From the NCBI GenBank assembly GCA_023441055.1, contig JAEZQY010000008.1:1-64000 (forward strand): 64,000 bases of DNA. The letters are read 5' to 3'. The notes under the pieces are model-generated. The model was not told where the DNA came from. It saw nothing but the letters and a program-made list of their open reading frames with translations, and ran no database searches. Numbering within the stretch: position 1 is the first letter of the stretch; every line of letters begins with the position of its first letter. Made by a program: the position numbers and the translations under genes. The DNA comes from Bacillota bacterium (GTDB lineage: Bacteria; Bacillota; Bacilli; Paenibacillales; UBA4045). This document shows, piece after piece, positions 35,477-44,316 of the stretch.

Positions 35477-36270
35477 ATCGAACTCATTATCAAACCCAAC
35501 GAAATCCGAATGTATGGCGGGCGACAAGCATATTCGTATGGAGGTCATTCCTCAGTATGAAGCACAATCTGTTCGGCTTCGTCACAGATACGGTTATGGG
35601 GCCGGTACTCATGCTGATAATCTTTACCTATTTGTTCGGCGGGGCCATTGCGGGAACAGCGACAGACTATGTCCAATTCCTGCTCCCAGGCATGTTGATC
35701 CTGACTGTTGTTCCGATGACCGTATATAGCGGTACTGCCATCTGCCTCGATATATCTAAAGGTGTGTACAATCGGTTCCGCACCATGCCTTTCTGGCAGC
35801 CATCCGCTGTGCTAGGTCCGCTTATTACCGATGGCTTACGCTATACATCAGCATCGCTGGTTACAATCGGCACCGGGCTATTGATCGGTTTCCGTCCGGA
35901 AGGCGGGGTAATGGGTACAACCTTGGCGATCTTGTTCACCATGCTCTTTGCATTTAGCATCAGTTGGATTTTCTCACTTCTGGGTGTCTTGGCGAAGCGA
36001 CCGGAGACCGTCTCGGGAACGAGTATGATTTTCATATATCCATTATTGTTCGCGAGCAATATTCTGGTCGACTCATCAACGATGCCGCGCTGGATTGAAG
36101 TGCTGGTCGAATTTAACCCGATTAGCATCGCAGCCGCCTCTGTCAGAGGGCTGATGAACAATACGGTTGATCCCTTGGTGCTAGCGAAGGGCATCGGCGT
36201 ATGCTTGCTCATGATCGTCATTTTCGCACCATTCACGATAATGATATACTTAAACCGAAACAACCGGTAA
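35473..36270 (+). CDS. DrrB-like ABC exporter permease
   Basis: The 265-residue membrane protein of the ABC-2 family has six helices. It shows the family motif LFASNILVDSSTMPRWIEVLVEFNPI near the fifth helix and a conserved ISKGVYNRFRTMPF loop in the middle. It forms the membrane half of the exporter with the ATPase just upstream, from which it is translated by overlap. The exported compound is unknown. Confidence 0.92.
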   Translation: MNRTHYQTQRNPNVWRATSIFVWRSFLSMKHNLFGFVTDTVMGPVLMLIIFTYLFGGAIAGTATDYVQFLLPGMLILTVVPMTVYSGTAICLDISKGVYNRFRTMPFWQPSAVLGPLITDGLRYTSASLVTIGTGLLIGFRPEGGVMGTTLAILFTMLFAFSISWIFSLLGVLAKRPETVSGTSMIFIYPLLFASNILVDSSTMPRWIEVLVEFNPISIAAASVRGLMNNTVDPLVLAKGIGVCLLMIVIFAPFTIMIYLNRNNR

Positions 36271-36302
36271 GGGCATCGCTTACTTGCAAGGAGGACAATG
36301 CC

Positions 36303-37196
36303 ATGAAGCTGATTCGTGCATTAGGCATCACGATGGCTCTGCTGTCTAAGCGTAGGGTGACGGCTACGGAGCTGGCCGCTCAATTCGAAGTATCCATTCG
36401 CACGATCTACCGAGACATTGAGTTAATTAATCAAGCGGGCATTCCGATTTCTTCGTATGCCGGTACAGATGGCGGATTTGAAGTAATGGATGGGTTTTAT
36501 CTAACGAAGCAGCATTTCTCCTTGCATGATCTGTCGGTTATATACAGCTTGTTGAAAGGGATGGATGGCATTATGAGCACGTATCCGGGTGCCATCATCA
36601 ATAAGCTGACTAGTCTGCAGCCGGCATTACTATCGCGCGAAATTGATAACAAGCTGATTCTAGATCTAACTACGACGAATGATGAGCGGTCCCTAGTCCA
36701 GCCCATCATGCAAGCGATTCATGATAGGAGAGTGGTAACATTCTCCTATATGGACTCCGATGGGAACACCACGAGACGCAGTGTTGAACCAGACAATTTA
36801 TACTGGGCACAACGATTCTGGTATTTGAACGGCTACTGTCATCTTCGACAAGCGGATCGAATGTTCCGCTTGTCCCGTATGTCGGAATTCGAAGCGACAA
36901 CACGTGTATACAGCTCAAGAGTTCATTCCCGGTCCGCACAGCGGGAGGAACCCTTAGGAATTGAGGTCCATCTACGTTTCGATCGAAGTGTGCGACGGCG
37001 CGTCCAAGAACAGTTCCCCGAAGCGTATAAGGAATCAGATGGATGCCTTGACGTTCGCACCCTGATTTACAGACAGGATTATGCAGTCTCGCTTGTCTTA
37101 AGCTACGGATCGAGCGTAATCGTACTCGCGCCGGACGAGCTTAGGACGCTTGTGCGTGATACAGCTCGAGCAATTATTCAGAAGTATGAATCATGA
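36303..37196 (+). CDS. WYL-domain transcriptional regulator
   Basis: The 297-residue regulator has an N-terminal HTH_11 domain (VTATELAAQFEVSIRTIYRD) and a WYL domain whose core is FWYLNGYCHLR. The C-terminal part has DYAVSLVLSYGSSVIVLAP. The start at 36303 has AAGGAGG just upstream. A longer frame opening at 36201 would overlap the permease. It lies 32 bases after the permease and probably controls the exporter operon through the repeat at 34466-34498. WYL domains commonly bind a nucleic-acid or small ligand. Confidence 0.9.
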   Translation: MKLIRALGITMALLSKRRVTATELAAQFEVSIRTIYRDIELINQAGIPISSYAGTDGGFEVMDGFYLTKQHFSLHDLSVIYSLLKGMDGIMSTYPGAIINKLTSLQPALLSREIDNKLILDLTTTNDERSLVQPIMQAIHDRRVVTFSYMDSDGNTTRRSVEPDNLYWAQRFWYLNGYCHLRQADRMFRLSRMSEFEATTRVYSSRVHSRSAQREEPLGIEVHLRFDRSVRRRVQEQFPEAYKESDGCLDVRTLIYRQDYAVSLVLSYGSSVIVLAPDELRTLVRDTARAIIQKYES

Positions 37197-37219
37197 GTGA
37201 CAGCCTTCAAACTTGTTGG

Positions 37220-38065
37220 CTACTTGAAGGAGGTTCCTAGCAGCTCAGGCACCGTGACTATCTCATAGCCTTCCTTCTTCAGCCTTGGGATCAGTTCATC
37301 GAGGGCCTCCGTCATGCCGCTCAGGTCCTGTGTCCAATCCCCGGCGCTATGCATTAAGATAATAGCACCGGGGTGTATGTCCTTAAATAAATTACGCTGC
37401 ACTTCCGCAGAGGAAATCTGTCTCCAATCCTGCGTATCGACAGACCAGCCGATGATGGTTTTTCCTAGCTCCCCGAGCTTCTCCACATATACCGTGTCCA
37501 GACCGCCATATGGAGCGCGAAATAATGTAGGTGTGTAACCGACCGTCTTCTTAATCCAATCGTCAGTTTGCTCTACCTCCCAGACCAGCCGCTCGACGCT
37601 TTCCGCATAGAGCTTCGGATGCCAGAATGTATGATTTCCGATAACATGTCCTTCTTGATGAATACGCCGCGTGACATCGGGATGGCCTTTCACACGTGAA
37701 CCCATTAGGAAGAACGTCGCTTTAACATGATGTTTCTTCAATATATCAAGCACCTTGGGCGTATACTGCCTGTCCGGTCCGTCATCGAACGTTATGGCAA
37801 TCCGTCTAGTCGTCCAAGGAGCATTCAATGCAATCAAGTTCGGATACATGCGGGCTAGCGCTCGATTGTTCGCTGGTCTGTTGTCACGGACATCTTGTTC
37901 TGTTCCTCCTGCCAGCGATGGCGTTTCACCTATTGCAATTTCATCTACTTCCTGAGCAAGAAGATGAGGACCTGATTCAGATTGCTCCATCCTCCCATTG
38001 CTAAGACCACAAGCTGAAAGCAGCAGCACGCTTAGCGCTATAGCTATAACTCTTATATACACCAA
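37220..38065 (-). CDS. polysaccharide deacetylase lipoprotein, PdaA/NodB-like
   Basis: The catalytic part has all NodB motifs: ITFDDGPD (motif 1), HTFWHPKL, RAPYGG, WSVDTQDW and ILMHS. It should remove acetyl groups from peptidoglycan or other N-acetylglucosamine polymers outside the cell. A lipobox, LLLSAC (Cys19 from this start), places it on the outer membrane face. TTG at 38065 is proposed as the start because AGGAGG lies 8 bases upstream. A GTG-ATG pair at 38089-38084 would add eight residues but has no good site. Length is 281 residues. Confidence 0.88.
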   Translation of the reverse strand: MVYIRVIAIALSVLLLSACGLSNGRMEQSESGPHLLAQEVDEIAIGETPSLAGGTEQDVRDNRPANNRALARMYPNLIALNAPWTTRRIAITFDDGPDRQYTPKVLDILKKHHVKATFFLMGSRVKGHPDVTRRIHQEGHVIGNHTFWHPKLYAESVERLVWEVEQTDDWIKKTVGYTPTLFRAPYGGLDTVYVEKLGELGKTIIGWSVDTQDWRQISSAEVQRNLFKDIHPGAIILMHSAGDWTQDLSGMTEALDELIPRLKKEGYEIVTVPELLGTSFK

Positions 38066-38150
38066 ATTCGCTAACCTCCTAATCATCACCTTTGACTATA
38101 CTATTTGATTATTTCTCCTGTTGTATTCCTCACCGAAGAACGTATAAGAA

Positions 38151-38182
38151 AAACAAGAAAAACCGTCCAGAAAGCGGACGGT
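38151..38182 (-). terminator. terminator of the oxidoreductase gene
   Basis: ACCGTCC (38162-38168) and GGACGGT (38176-38182) form a 7-bp stem with a 7-base loop. On the minus strand it is followed by TTTTTCTTGTTTTT. It lies 68 bases after the stop codon at 38250. Confidence 0.85.
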
Positions 38183-38249
38183 CGTTCTGCTGAAATTCTA
38201 GTAGCACTTCTTTACATTTAGCAATATGAGCGAACCAGTCGCACCCGGT

Positions 38250-39200
38250 TCATCTTGAAAACATATGCTCATTCTTCACTTGTACGACAAGCTTCCCTCT
38301 GGTATGCTTGGTTTCGATCATGTGATGAGCCTCAATCAGTGCAGCTTCTTCGAAGGGGAGAATACGATCAATGTGAACCTTGAGCTTGCTCGCGCGCACC
38401 CATGCTTCTATTTCTTCTAATTCATTACGGGCAGGCTGAACAAGAACGAACTGAGCATTCACTTGATAGTCCTGAGCGATGTCAGCGATGTCCGGGGTTA
38501 CGATGGACACCACTCTGCCGCCATTCCGCAGCACCTTGAAGTTCTTCTCTTGATCTGCGCCAACAACGGCGTCAAGTAAGAGATCGACTTCATTCACTAT
38601 TTTAGAGAAATCCGCATTCCGATAATCAATGACCTCATCAGCCCCCAGCTCCTTGACCATATCGTGGTTCGACGCGCTTGCCGTTGTGATGACATAAGCG
38701 CCCGCAAGCTTCGCCATCTGAATGGCCAGATGTCCCACACCGCCGGCACCCGCATGTATTAGGCATCGCTCGCCTGGCTGCAACCTCCCGTACTGGAACA
38801 GGGAATGCCAAGCGGTCAATGCAACGACAGGCAGTGCCCCAGCGATATGAAACGGCGTGTCCGGAGAAAGTTTGGCAAGCATGGTTGACGGAGCAGCTAC
38901 ATACGCTGCATAACTTCCTGTAGCCCCCAGCCCGTAGACGCGATCTCCCCGATTAAGACCAAGCACATTCGCTCCTACTTCCTTCACCACGCCAGCCACG
39001 TCCATCCCCAGAATATGAGGAAACTGTTGAACCGGGAACGCCTCCTTCACCGTCCCCGCCCGAATGTTGCTATCAACTGGATTTATCGAGGTCGCGTACA
39101 TCTCTATAAGTACTTGATCCTCATTGATCTTGGGCATGGAAACCGTCTGTTCCTGTAATACATCTGGATTTCCGTAATCATTCATGATAATCGCCTTCAA
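38250..39200 (-). CDS. zinc-less alcohol dehydrogenase / quinone oxidoreductase
   Basis: The 316-residue enzyme of the MDR superfamily has an N-terminal GroES-like domain (SINPVDSNIRAG and LGMDVAGVVKEVG). A nucleotide-binding domain follows (IHAGAGGVGHLAIQMAKLAGA). It lacks the zinc cysteines, as in NADPH quinone oxidoreductases. The start is TTG at 39200 with GGAGG 7 bases upstream. It is divergent from an HxlR regulator at 39335, which often controls quinone- or electrophile-responsive oxidoreductases. A terminator follows at 38151-38182. Confidence 0.88.
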   Translation of the reverse strand: MKAIIMNDYGNPDVLQEQTVSMPKINEDQVLIEMYATSINPVDSNIRAGTVKEAFPVQQFPHILGMDVAGVVKEVGANVLGLNRGDRVYGLGATGSYAAYVAAPSTMLAKLSPDTPFHIAGALPVVALTAWHSLFQYGRLQPGERCLIHAGAGGVGHLAIQMAKLAGAYVITTASASNHDMVKELGADEVIDYRNADFSKIVNEVDLLLDAVVGADQEKNFKVLRNGGRVVSIVTPDIADIAQDYQVNAQFVLVQPARNELEEIEAWVRASKLKVHIDRILPFEEAALIEAHHMIETKHTRGKLVVQVKNEHMFSR

Positions 39201-39270
39201 ATGATTGCCTCCATTCAGGATTGTTGATTGTTCATCTGAATGCTATTATAGGTATAATTACACTTTATGG

Positions 39271-39284
39271 TAAGTACGCACTTA
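39271..39284. promoter_or_regulatory. candidate HxlR operator
   Basis: TAAGT and ACTTA are inverted around ACGC in the 134-base space between the divergent oxidoreductase and HxlR genes. A TATAAT lies nearby at 39253-39258 on the plus strand. It is a plausible but unproven binding site. Confidence 0.45.
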
Positions 39285-39334
39285 TACGTGCCATACTATC
39301 TTATAGGATACTATTGGCGAATGGAGCTGTTATT

Positions 39335-39709
39335 ATGAAGAACGAAAGACCGGAATGCTGCCGTCATGGGGTGGAGGCTTCCCTGGATATCATCGTGGGC
39401 AAGTGGAAGCCGATTATCTTGCTGCACCTGCTGCATGGAGGAACGAAGCGGTTCGGGGAATTGAAGCGGCTGCTGCCTGACATCACGCAGAAGATGCTGA
39501 CGACACAGCTCCGCGAGCTGGAAGAGCAGGATATTATTGAGCGTAAGGTGTACGCACAGGTGCCGCCTAAGGTTGAATATTCCATGACTGCATATGGGCG
39601 CGGATTACACAACCTGTTGCAAGGGATGCACGAGTGGGGGGCGGCACATCTGGAGCATATGGCACGCAAGCAGAGGAACACGGCCGACAAGCTGATCGAT
39701 AACGCTTAA
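39335..39709 (+). CDS. HxlR-family transcriptional regulator
   Basis: The 124-residue winged-helix regulator carries the family pattern CCRHGVEASLDIIVGKWKPI near 10-28, then LLPDITQKMLTTQLRELEEQ and the wing KVYAQVPPKVEYSMT. Two cysteines at 8 and 9 could act as redox sensors, as in related regulators of quinone stress. The start at 39335 is chosen for GGAG 8 bases upstream, with no site for the earlier starts. It probably represses the divergent quinone-oxidoreductase-like gene. Confidence 0.88.
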   Translation: MKNERPECCRHGVEASLDIIVGKWKPIILLHLLHGGTKRFGELKRLLPDITQKMLTTQLRELEEQDIIERKVYAQVPPKVEYSMTAYGRGLHNLLQGMHEWGAAHLEHMARKQRNTADKLIDNA

Positions 39710-39715
39710 GAGCTG

Positions 39716-39968
39716 CTCGCCGTAAGCGAACGAGTGAAGGCCCGCCTTCTTCCCTTGTCGCGTAACTCGAATCAGGAGGGCTATGCCTGCGCTGTTGATG
39801 TAAGGAACCTCAGTGAAATTGAATACCAGAAACGTTCGTCCAGCACCTAGACCACCCTCCCAATTGTAATTGTGATCGTGACATATGTGTCATGGTGCAG
39901 CGTCTTAAGCAGCTGACGATTCAACCGATTAAGAACAGCATCGGCCGTCCCGCCCTTTCGGTAGATGT
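39716..39968 (-). pseudogene. decayed STAS-domain (anti-sigma antagonist-like) gene
   Basis: Between the HxlR and YesN-like genes, the minus strand encodes a recognisable STAS core, FNFTEVPYINSAGIALLI, in the frame that has a codon at 39835-39833. The frame continues toward LHSFAYGEQL near 39720. A different frame (about 39850-39968) encodes NRLNRQLLKTLHHDTYVTIT before a stop at 39847-39849. Start and end are both missing. The usual phosphoacceptor region (NSAG) keeps the serine. It looks like a frameshifted remnant truncated at both ends. Confidence 0.6.
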
Positions 39969-39970
39969 AT

Positions 39971-41611
39971 TCACATCGCGGATTCTCTGGCATACTCCCG
40001 ATACTCCTGCGGTGTCATCCCTGTTACCTTCTTGAAAAATCTCGTAAAGGAGTGCGGTGAATCGTATCCGACTCGTATACCAACTTCGTGAATGCGAAGG
40101 TCTGCAGCGGCAAGCAGCTCCTTCGCCTTGCGAATTCTCGCCTCCTCAATATAATCCGATAAGTTTTGGCCGCATCCCTGCTTGAACAATCGAGACAGAT
40201 AGGCCGGATTAAAATGGAACTCGCCCGCTAACCGAATCATGGACAAGTCTTCTGCGATATGCTCATCAATGTATTCGCTAATGCCGTGAATGACCCCTGC
40301 GGTTCGACTATTCTCCCCTTTACGTCTGAGCGTAAACAGCTGTTGCGCTGTGCGGACTAGGTAATCGAATGCTTCCTGCCAAGAGATATGAGCCTCAAAG
40401 CTCATGAGTTCAGCAGAGGAGAATTGCTCGCCAAGCTGCCTTCGGTTGATATAAGAGAGCAGCATGATTCCAATGGAATAGTAGACCTCCATCACCTGTG
40501 CTGAATCCGGCATCGGATTGCTCAACAACGCATCAGAGGATTCGCGAACCAGCTCCATGAATGCCTGCTCTCGTCCCGCTTCCAGCAGTCCAGCGAGCGG
40601 TTCCAGCTTCTCAATGCGCAGCCTGTCATACGCCTGACCAGATGGATCGAGCGGATCCAGCTTTACAGTCATGACCATGCTGGCCCCATCACCGACTCTC
40701 ACATGCTGCATCTGCCTAAGCCGGTCATAAGCGTTCGGCAGCGAGTCCCAAGCAAACGGCGTCCTGCAAATCGTAAAGGATGTCTCCATGTCCAGCGATT
40801 TCTTACACGCCTCTTGGATCAATTCCAACGTTCCCTCCAAAAACCTTGCAGCGCTGCCAAAAGCATCAACGAGGTCTACTGGCTCTCCAGCAGGCTGCAC
40901 CATCCAGAGCAAGTCGCCGTATCGATCAATCACACCGACGCATCTGACCCTATCCTGTAAATAGGCATCGCCTAGCAGTTTGACCGCGATCGCCGTTTCC
41001 TGCCTTCGCGTGTAAGAGCTGTCAGAATCGGTATACAGCAGACTTCCTAAGACGATCATGAGCGGAAGATCGGGGTGAAGCGGAACGTTCAGTTTACGGA
41101 AGTCTTCTTCGCGGTTCCCCGATGCATCAATCCCAATACCTAGCAGCAAGTGCCGGAAGTAGTCACCATGCGCCAGCGTCTCTAACGTGTTCCGCTGCTC
41201 CATGACCTGCTGCAGCAGCGTATCTGTCCGCAGACCCTCTTCCAGCTCCTGAAGCGTCTCCTTCACTGCCGCGATCACTTTGGTATAGCCTTCCGTCTTC
41301 AAAATATATCGAACGCCCCACACTTGAATCGCTTTATAGACAGGATCGAAATCATGATAGCCCGTAATAAAAATAACCCGGCAGCGCGGCCAGTCTCGAC
41401 GTATGATCTCAAGCAGCTCGAGTCCGTCTATTTCCGGCATCCGAATATCGGACAGCATAATATCGATTCGTGTGTGGTTCAACCATTCCAGCGCTTCGGC
41501 TCCCGAATAAGCCTTGTAGATTTCAAGCCCAGGTACGCCCAGCTCTTGCAAAATCTCTGCCACACCATCTGTGATAATCGCTTCGTCATCAACGATCAGT
41601 AATCGGCGCAT
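39971..41611 (-). CDS. YesN-like AraC-type response regulator (locus 2)
   Basis: The 546-residue regulator has a receiver domain (Asp8-Asp9, phosphoacceptor Asp55 in IMLSDIRMP), a middle region of about 300 residues and a C-terminal AraC domain (MIRLAGEFHFNPAYLSRLFK, VGIRVGYDSPHSFTRFFKK). It is the last gene of a five-gene operon that includes its own transporter, unlike the divergent arrangement at locus 1. Its start overlaps the kinase gene by 23 bases. It probably regulates the same operon or other sugar genes. Confidence 0.93.
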   Translation of the reverse strand: MRRLLIVDDEAIITDGVAEILQELGVPGLEIYKAYSGAEALEWLNHTRIDIMLSDIRMPEIDGLELLEIIRRDWPRCRVIFITGYHDFDPVYKAIQVWGVRYILKTEGYTKVIAAVKETLQELEEGLRTDTLLQQVMEQRNTLETLAHGDYFRHLLLGIGIDASGNREEDFRKLNVPLHPDLPLMIVLGSLLYTDSDSSYTRRQETAIAVKLLGDAYLQDRVRCVGVIDRYGDLLWMVQPAGEPVDLVDAFGSAARFLEGTLELIQEACKKSLDMETSFTICRTPFAWDSLPNAYDRLRQMQHVRVGDGASMVMTVKLDPLDPSGQAYDRLRIEKLEPLAGLLEAGREQAFMELVRESSDALLSNPMPDSAQVMEVYYSIGIMLLSYINRRQLGEQFSSAELMSFEAHISWQEAFDYLVRTAQQLFTLRRKGENSRTAGVIHGISEYIDEHIAEDLSMIRLAGEFHFNPAYLSRLFKQGCGQNLSDYIEEARIRKAKELLAAADLRIHEVGIRVGYDSPHSFTRFFKKVTGMTPQEYREYARESAM

Positions 41612-43352
41612 CTAACCTATCCCCCTTAAGCGGTATGTGAATCGTTACTTTCAGCCCGCCGCTGTCTCCTCGAGCAACTCGGAGCCCGCTCCCTTCGCCG
41701 CAGGTTATGATCAGACGCCGATGAATGTTGACAATGCCCGTTGTTTCTGATGCCTCTCCTGGCTGCACAAGGTTATGAGCAAGACTCTCCAGCAATTCGT
41801 CCGTCAGCCGATCTCCATTATCTTCAATCACGATGCACAGACATGCATCGCGGCGTTCGAACCGAACCTCGATAATGCCATTCCTCGCCTTCTTCTCCAA
41901 GCTGTGCTCGAACGCATTCTCGATAATCGGCTGTACGATCAATCGCGGAACCTTCAATTGTCCGTAAGCTGCAGGCAGTTGATCGAAACGGACATCGATT
42001 CGCTTATAGAAGCGCAGCTCCTGAATTTCCGCATACGTTCTCGCATGTTGAATCTCCTGCTGCAGCGTAACGAAATCCGATGCATTGCGGGTAACAAACT
42101 GGAAGTATTCGCCTAGCAGCGTCGTAAACATCTCAATGCGCTCTGTATCCCCTGTCTTCGCCATTGTATTCATAATGAAGAAGCTGTTGTAGAGGAAATG
42201 CGGATTGATCTGCGACTGCAGCTGCTTCAGCTCTGCGCGCTGTGCCAGCACCTTCTGCTTCCAGGCCTGGTCAATCAGCGTACGCAGATTGACTACCATT
42301 TGATTGAATCGTGTGTAGATATAACGGAATTCATCGTTAGCGTCGTGATCAATCGTCAGCTCGAGATCGCCGATCTCCAATCGACGAAATCCCTTGACCA
42401 ATTTAATCAGAGGTTTATGAATAAACTTGTACGTAGACAAGGCATAAATCACCATAATGACCAGCGCGCCTGCAGCGAAGAGCCACGCCCGCGTGTAGAA
42501 CTTATCAAGCGGCTTGCTGATGATCTGTTCGGGTATAAAGCGGTAGATCGACATATCAAGCCGTTCAGAGTAAGCATGGGATACCAAATAGCCCTGTCCT
42601 CCCCATAGGATCGTATCCGAGGTGCCATCTGCGATGTGTTCGAGTTTCTGCTGCACCTCATCGTCCAAGGTTTGTACAGAACCGCTGCCAATTAACAATC
42701 CGGAGTGTCCGGAGCGCATGAACGTACTGCTGTCCGGATACAGGTTGAACTGCTGCAGCGCCAGGCGCAGCCTGGACATGTCCAGCTCGATCTCGATGGT
42801 AAACAGCGGCTCCTTGTCCTTCCCCCCACTCGGCTTGGCGGCACTGAGATATAGATTGCCCTCCCACTCAATCAGCTTCGAAGTATGCCCCCAATGCTCG
42901 GGACGAATGGCGTGATATCTGTCTTCCTCAAAGCTGCCAGCGCCATTCAACGAAGATAGTGTCTTGGCAATCGGCTTGATGTGGACGCTTACATTCCGAA
43001 TAACATTACTGCTGAGCTGCAGCGAGAAGGCGCGATTCAGCACGGATGTAATACTTTCCATCCGTTTGATATCGTCCATGGTCTCCCACGTAATGGCAAG
43101 TTTATTCAGGTCAGAATCATCAATAAGTCCGTATTGAAGCAGCCTCATCCGTTCAATCTCATTCTCTAAATCATTCATGTAAAATGAGATCTGCGATATT
43201 GCTGTCTTCGAAATATCATTTCTTGCCGTTTGAATGCTCCACTTATAAATGGAAACGCCGACCGCAACGATCGGCAGCATGATCAGCGCGAACGTGACGA
43301 CCAGACGCAAAAAAATCGTATTGCGGAATGAAAAGTCTCTGCGAACGATCAT
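41589..43352 (-). CDS. YesM-like sensor histidine kinase (locus 2)
   Basis: The 587-residue kinase has a membrane helix (about 12-32), a long extracellular domain, a second helix (about 288-310), HAMP (FRRLEIGDLELTIDHDANDEF), and a His_kinase domain with QINPHFLYNS (His385). The ATPase domain has PIIENAFEHSL and IEDNGDRL. It sits 39 bases after the permease gene and is followed by its regulator with a 23-base overlap. It probably senses the sugar carried by the locus 2 importer. Confidence 0.92.
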   Translation of the reverse strand: MIVRRDFSFRNTIFLRLVVTFALIMLPIVAVGVSIYKWSIQTARNDISKTAISQISFYMNDLENEIERMRLLQYGLIDDSDLNKLAITWETMDDIKRMESITSVLNRAFSLQLSSNVIRNVSVHIKPIAKTLSSLNGAGSFEEDRYHAIRPEHWGHTSKLIEWEGNLYLSAAKPSGGKDKEPLFTIEIELDMSRLRLALQQFNLYPDSSTFMRSGHSGLLIGSGSVQTLDDEVQQKLEHIADGTSDTILWGGQGYLVSHAYSERLDMSIYRFIPEQIISKPLDKFYTRAWLFAAGALVIMVIYALSTYKFIHKPLIKLVKGFRRLEIGDLELTIDHDANDEFRYIYTRFNQMVVNLRTLIDQAWKQKVLAQRAELKQLQSQINPHFLYNSFFIMNTMAKTGDTERIEMFTTLLGEYFQFVTRNASDFVTLQQEIQHARTYAEIQELRFYKRIDVRFDQLPAAYGQLKVPRLIVQPIIENAFEHSLEKKARNGIIEVRFERRDACLCIVIEDNGDRLTDELLESLAHNLVQPGEASETTGIVNIHRRLIITCGEGSGLRVARGDSGGLKVTIHIPLKGDRLDAPITDR

Positions 43353-43391
43353 CAGCGTCCCCCCTGGCCATTTCCTCCATTATACACTTGA

Positions 43392-44303
43392 CTAACCCTT
43401 CACGCTGCCTAGCACGATCCCCTTCACGAAGTATTTTTGCAGGAATGGGTATGCCGATAGGATTGGAAGCGAGGCAAGGAATATCTGCGACGATCTAAGC
43501 GTTCGGTCAGAAATTTGTGACAGGCTTAATACATCCTCACGTGACACAGCTGTGAAATTCTGCTGGATCACGATGGTTTGAATATAGCTTTGCAGTGGAT
43601 AATTCGAAGGATCGCCCATTAAGATCAGCCCATCAAACCAGCTATTCCAATGATCGACCATCGAGAAGAGCGCAAGTGTGGCGATAGCCGGTTTCGAGAT
43701 AGGCACATAGATTCGCCACAGCGTCCCCCATTGACTAGCTCCATCGATGACTGCCGACTCTTCCAGCTCTCTGGGCACCTCACGGAAGAAGTTGAGAAGC
43801 AGGACCACACTGAATACCGGCACTGCTCCCGGCAGGACAAGCGCCCAGATGGAATCCAGCAGTCCCAGCTCCTTCACCGTAATATACCAAGGGATCAAAC
43901 CGCCGTTAAACAGCATCGTCATGAAGAACACCCAGGCGTAGACGAGACGGTAGCGGAATTGCTTCGTTTCCTTCGATAATGGATAGGCTACGATGATCGT
44001 CAGCAGTAAATTCAACGGTGTTCCAATACCAATTCGCTTGATCGAGTTAAGCATAGATATCCAGAATCCTTCTCGGCCTGCCGTAAATTCATAGGACGCG
44101 AGTGTGAAATCAACAGGCCATAGCTTCACATATCCGGCAGCCGCAGCGGTGCTAGAGCTGAATGAAACTGCGATGATATGAATGAGCGGAAGAATGCACA
44201 ACAATGCAACTGCAATCAGAAAGGTGGAATTAAGTACGGCGAATAGATCCATGCGCTTCCCCGAGTTTTTCTCTGACTTCGCCTTCGCGGGAATGATAGA
44301 CAT
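43392..44303 (-). CDS. carbohydrate ABC transporter permease, LplC-like (locus 2)
   Basis: The 303-residue membrane protein has six helices. It has the EAA loop ESAVIDGASQWGTLWRIYVPISKPA and the C-terminal signature LPILSAYPFLQKYFVKGIVLGSVKG of LplC-type permeases. The start at 44303 has AGGAGGGAG upstream, in place of a longer frame opening at 44339. It follows the LplB-like gene by 13 bases and should form the channel with it. As in locus 1, no ATPase gene is encoded nearby. Confidence 0.92.
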   Translation of the reverse strand: MSIIPAKAKSEKNSGKRMDLFAVLNSTFLIAVALLCILPLIHIIAVSFSSSTAAAAGYVKLWPVDFTLASYEFTAGREGFWISMLNSIKRIGIGTPLNLLLTIIVAYPLSKETKQFRYRLVYAWVFFMTMLFNGGLIPWYITVKELGLLDSIWALVLPGAVPVFSVVLLLNFFREVPRELEESAVIDGASQWGTLWRIYVPISKPAIATLALFSMVDHWNSWFDGLILMGDPSNYPLQSYIQTIVIQQNFTAVSREDVLSLSQISDRTLRSSQIFLASLPILSAYPFLQKYFVKGIVLGSVKG

Positions 44304-44316
44304 GCTCTGCTCCCTC

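Noticed and set aside
37204..37230. CCTTCAA/TTGAAGG inverted repeat between WYL and deacetylase genes as a terminator
   Set aside because: Arms are short, the loop is 13 bases, and one arm lies in the coding end of the deacetylase with no T tract.
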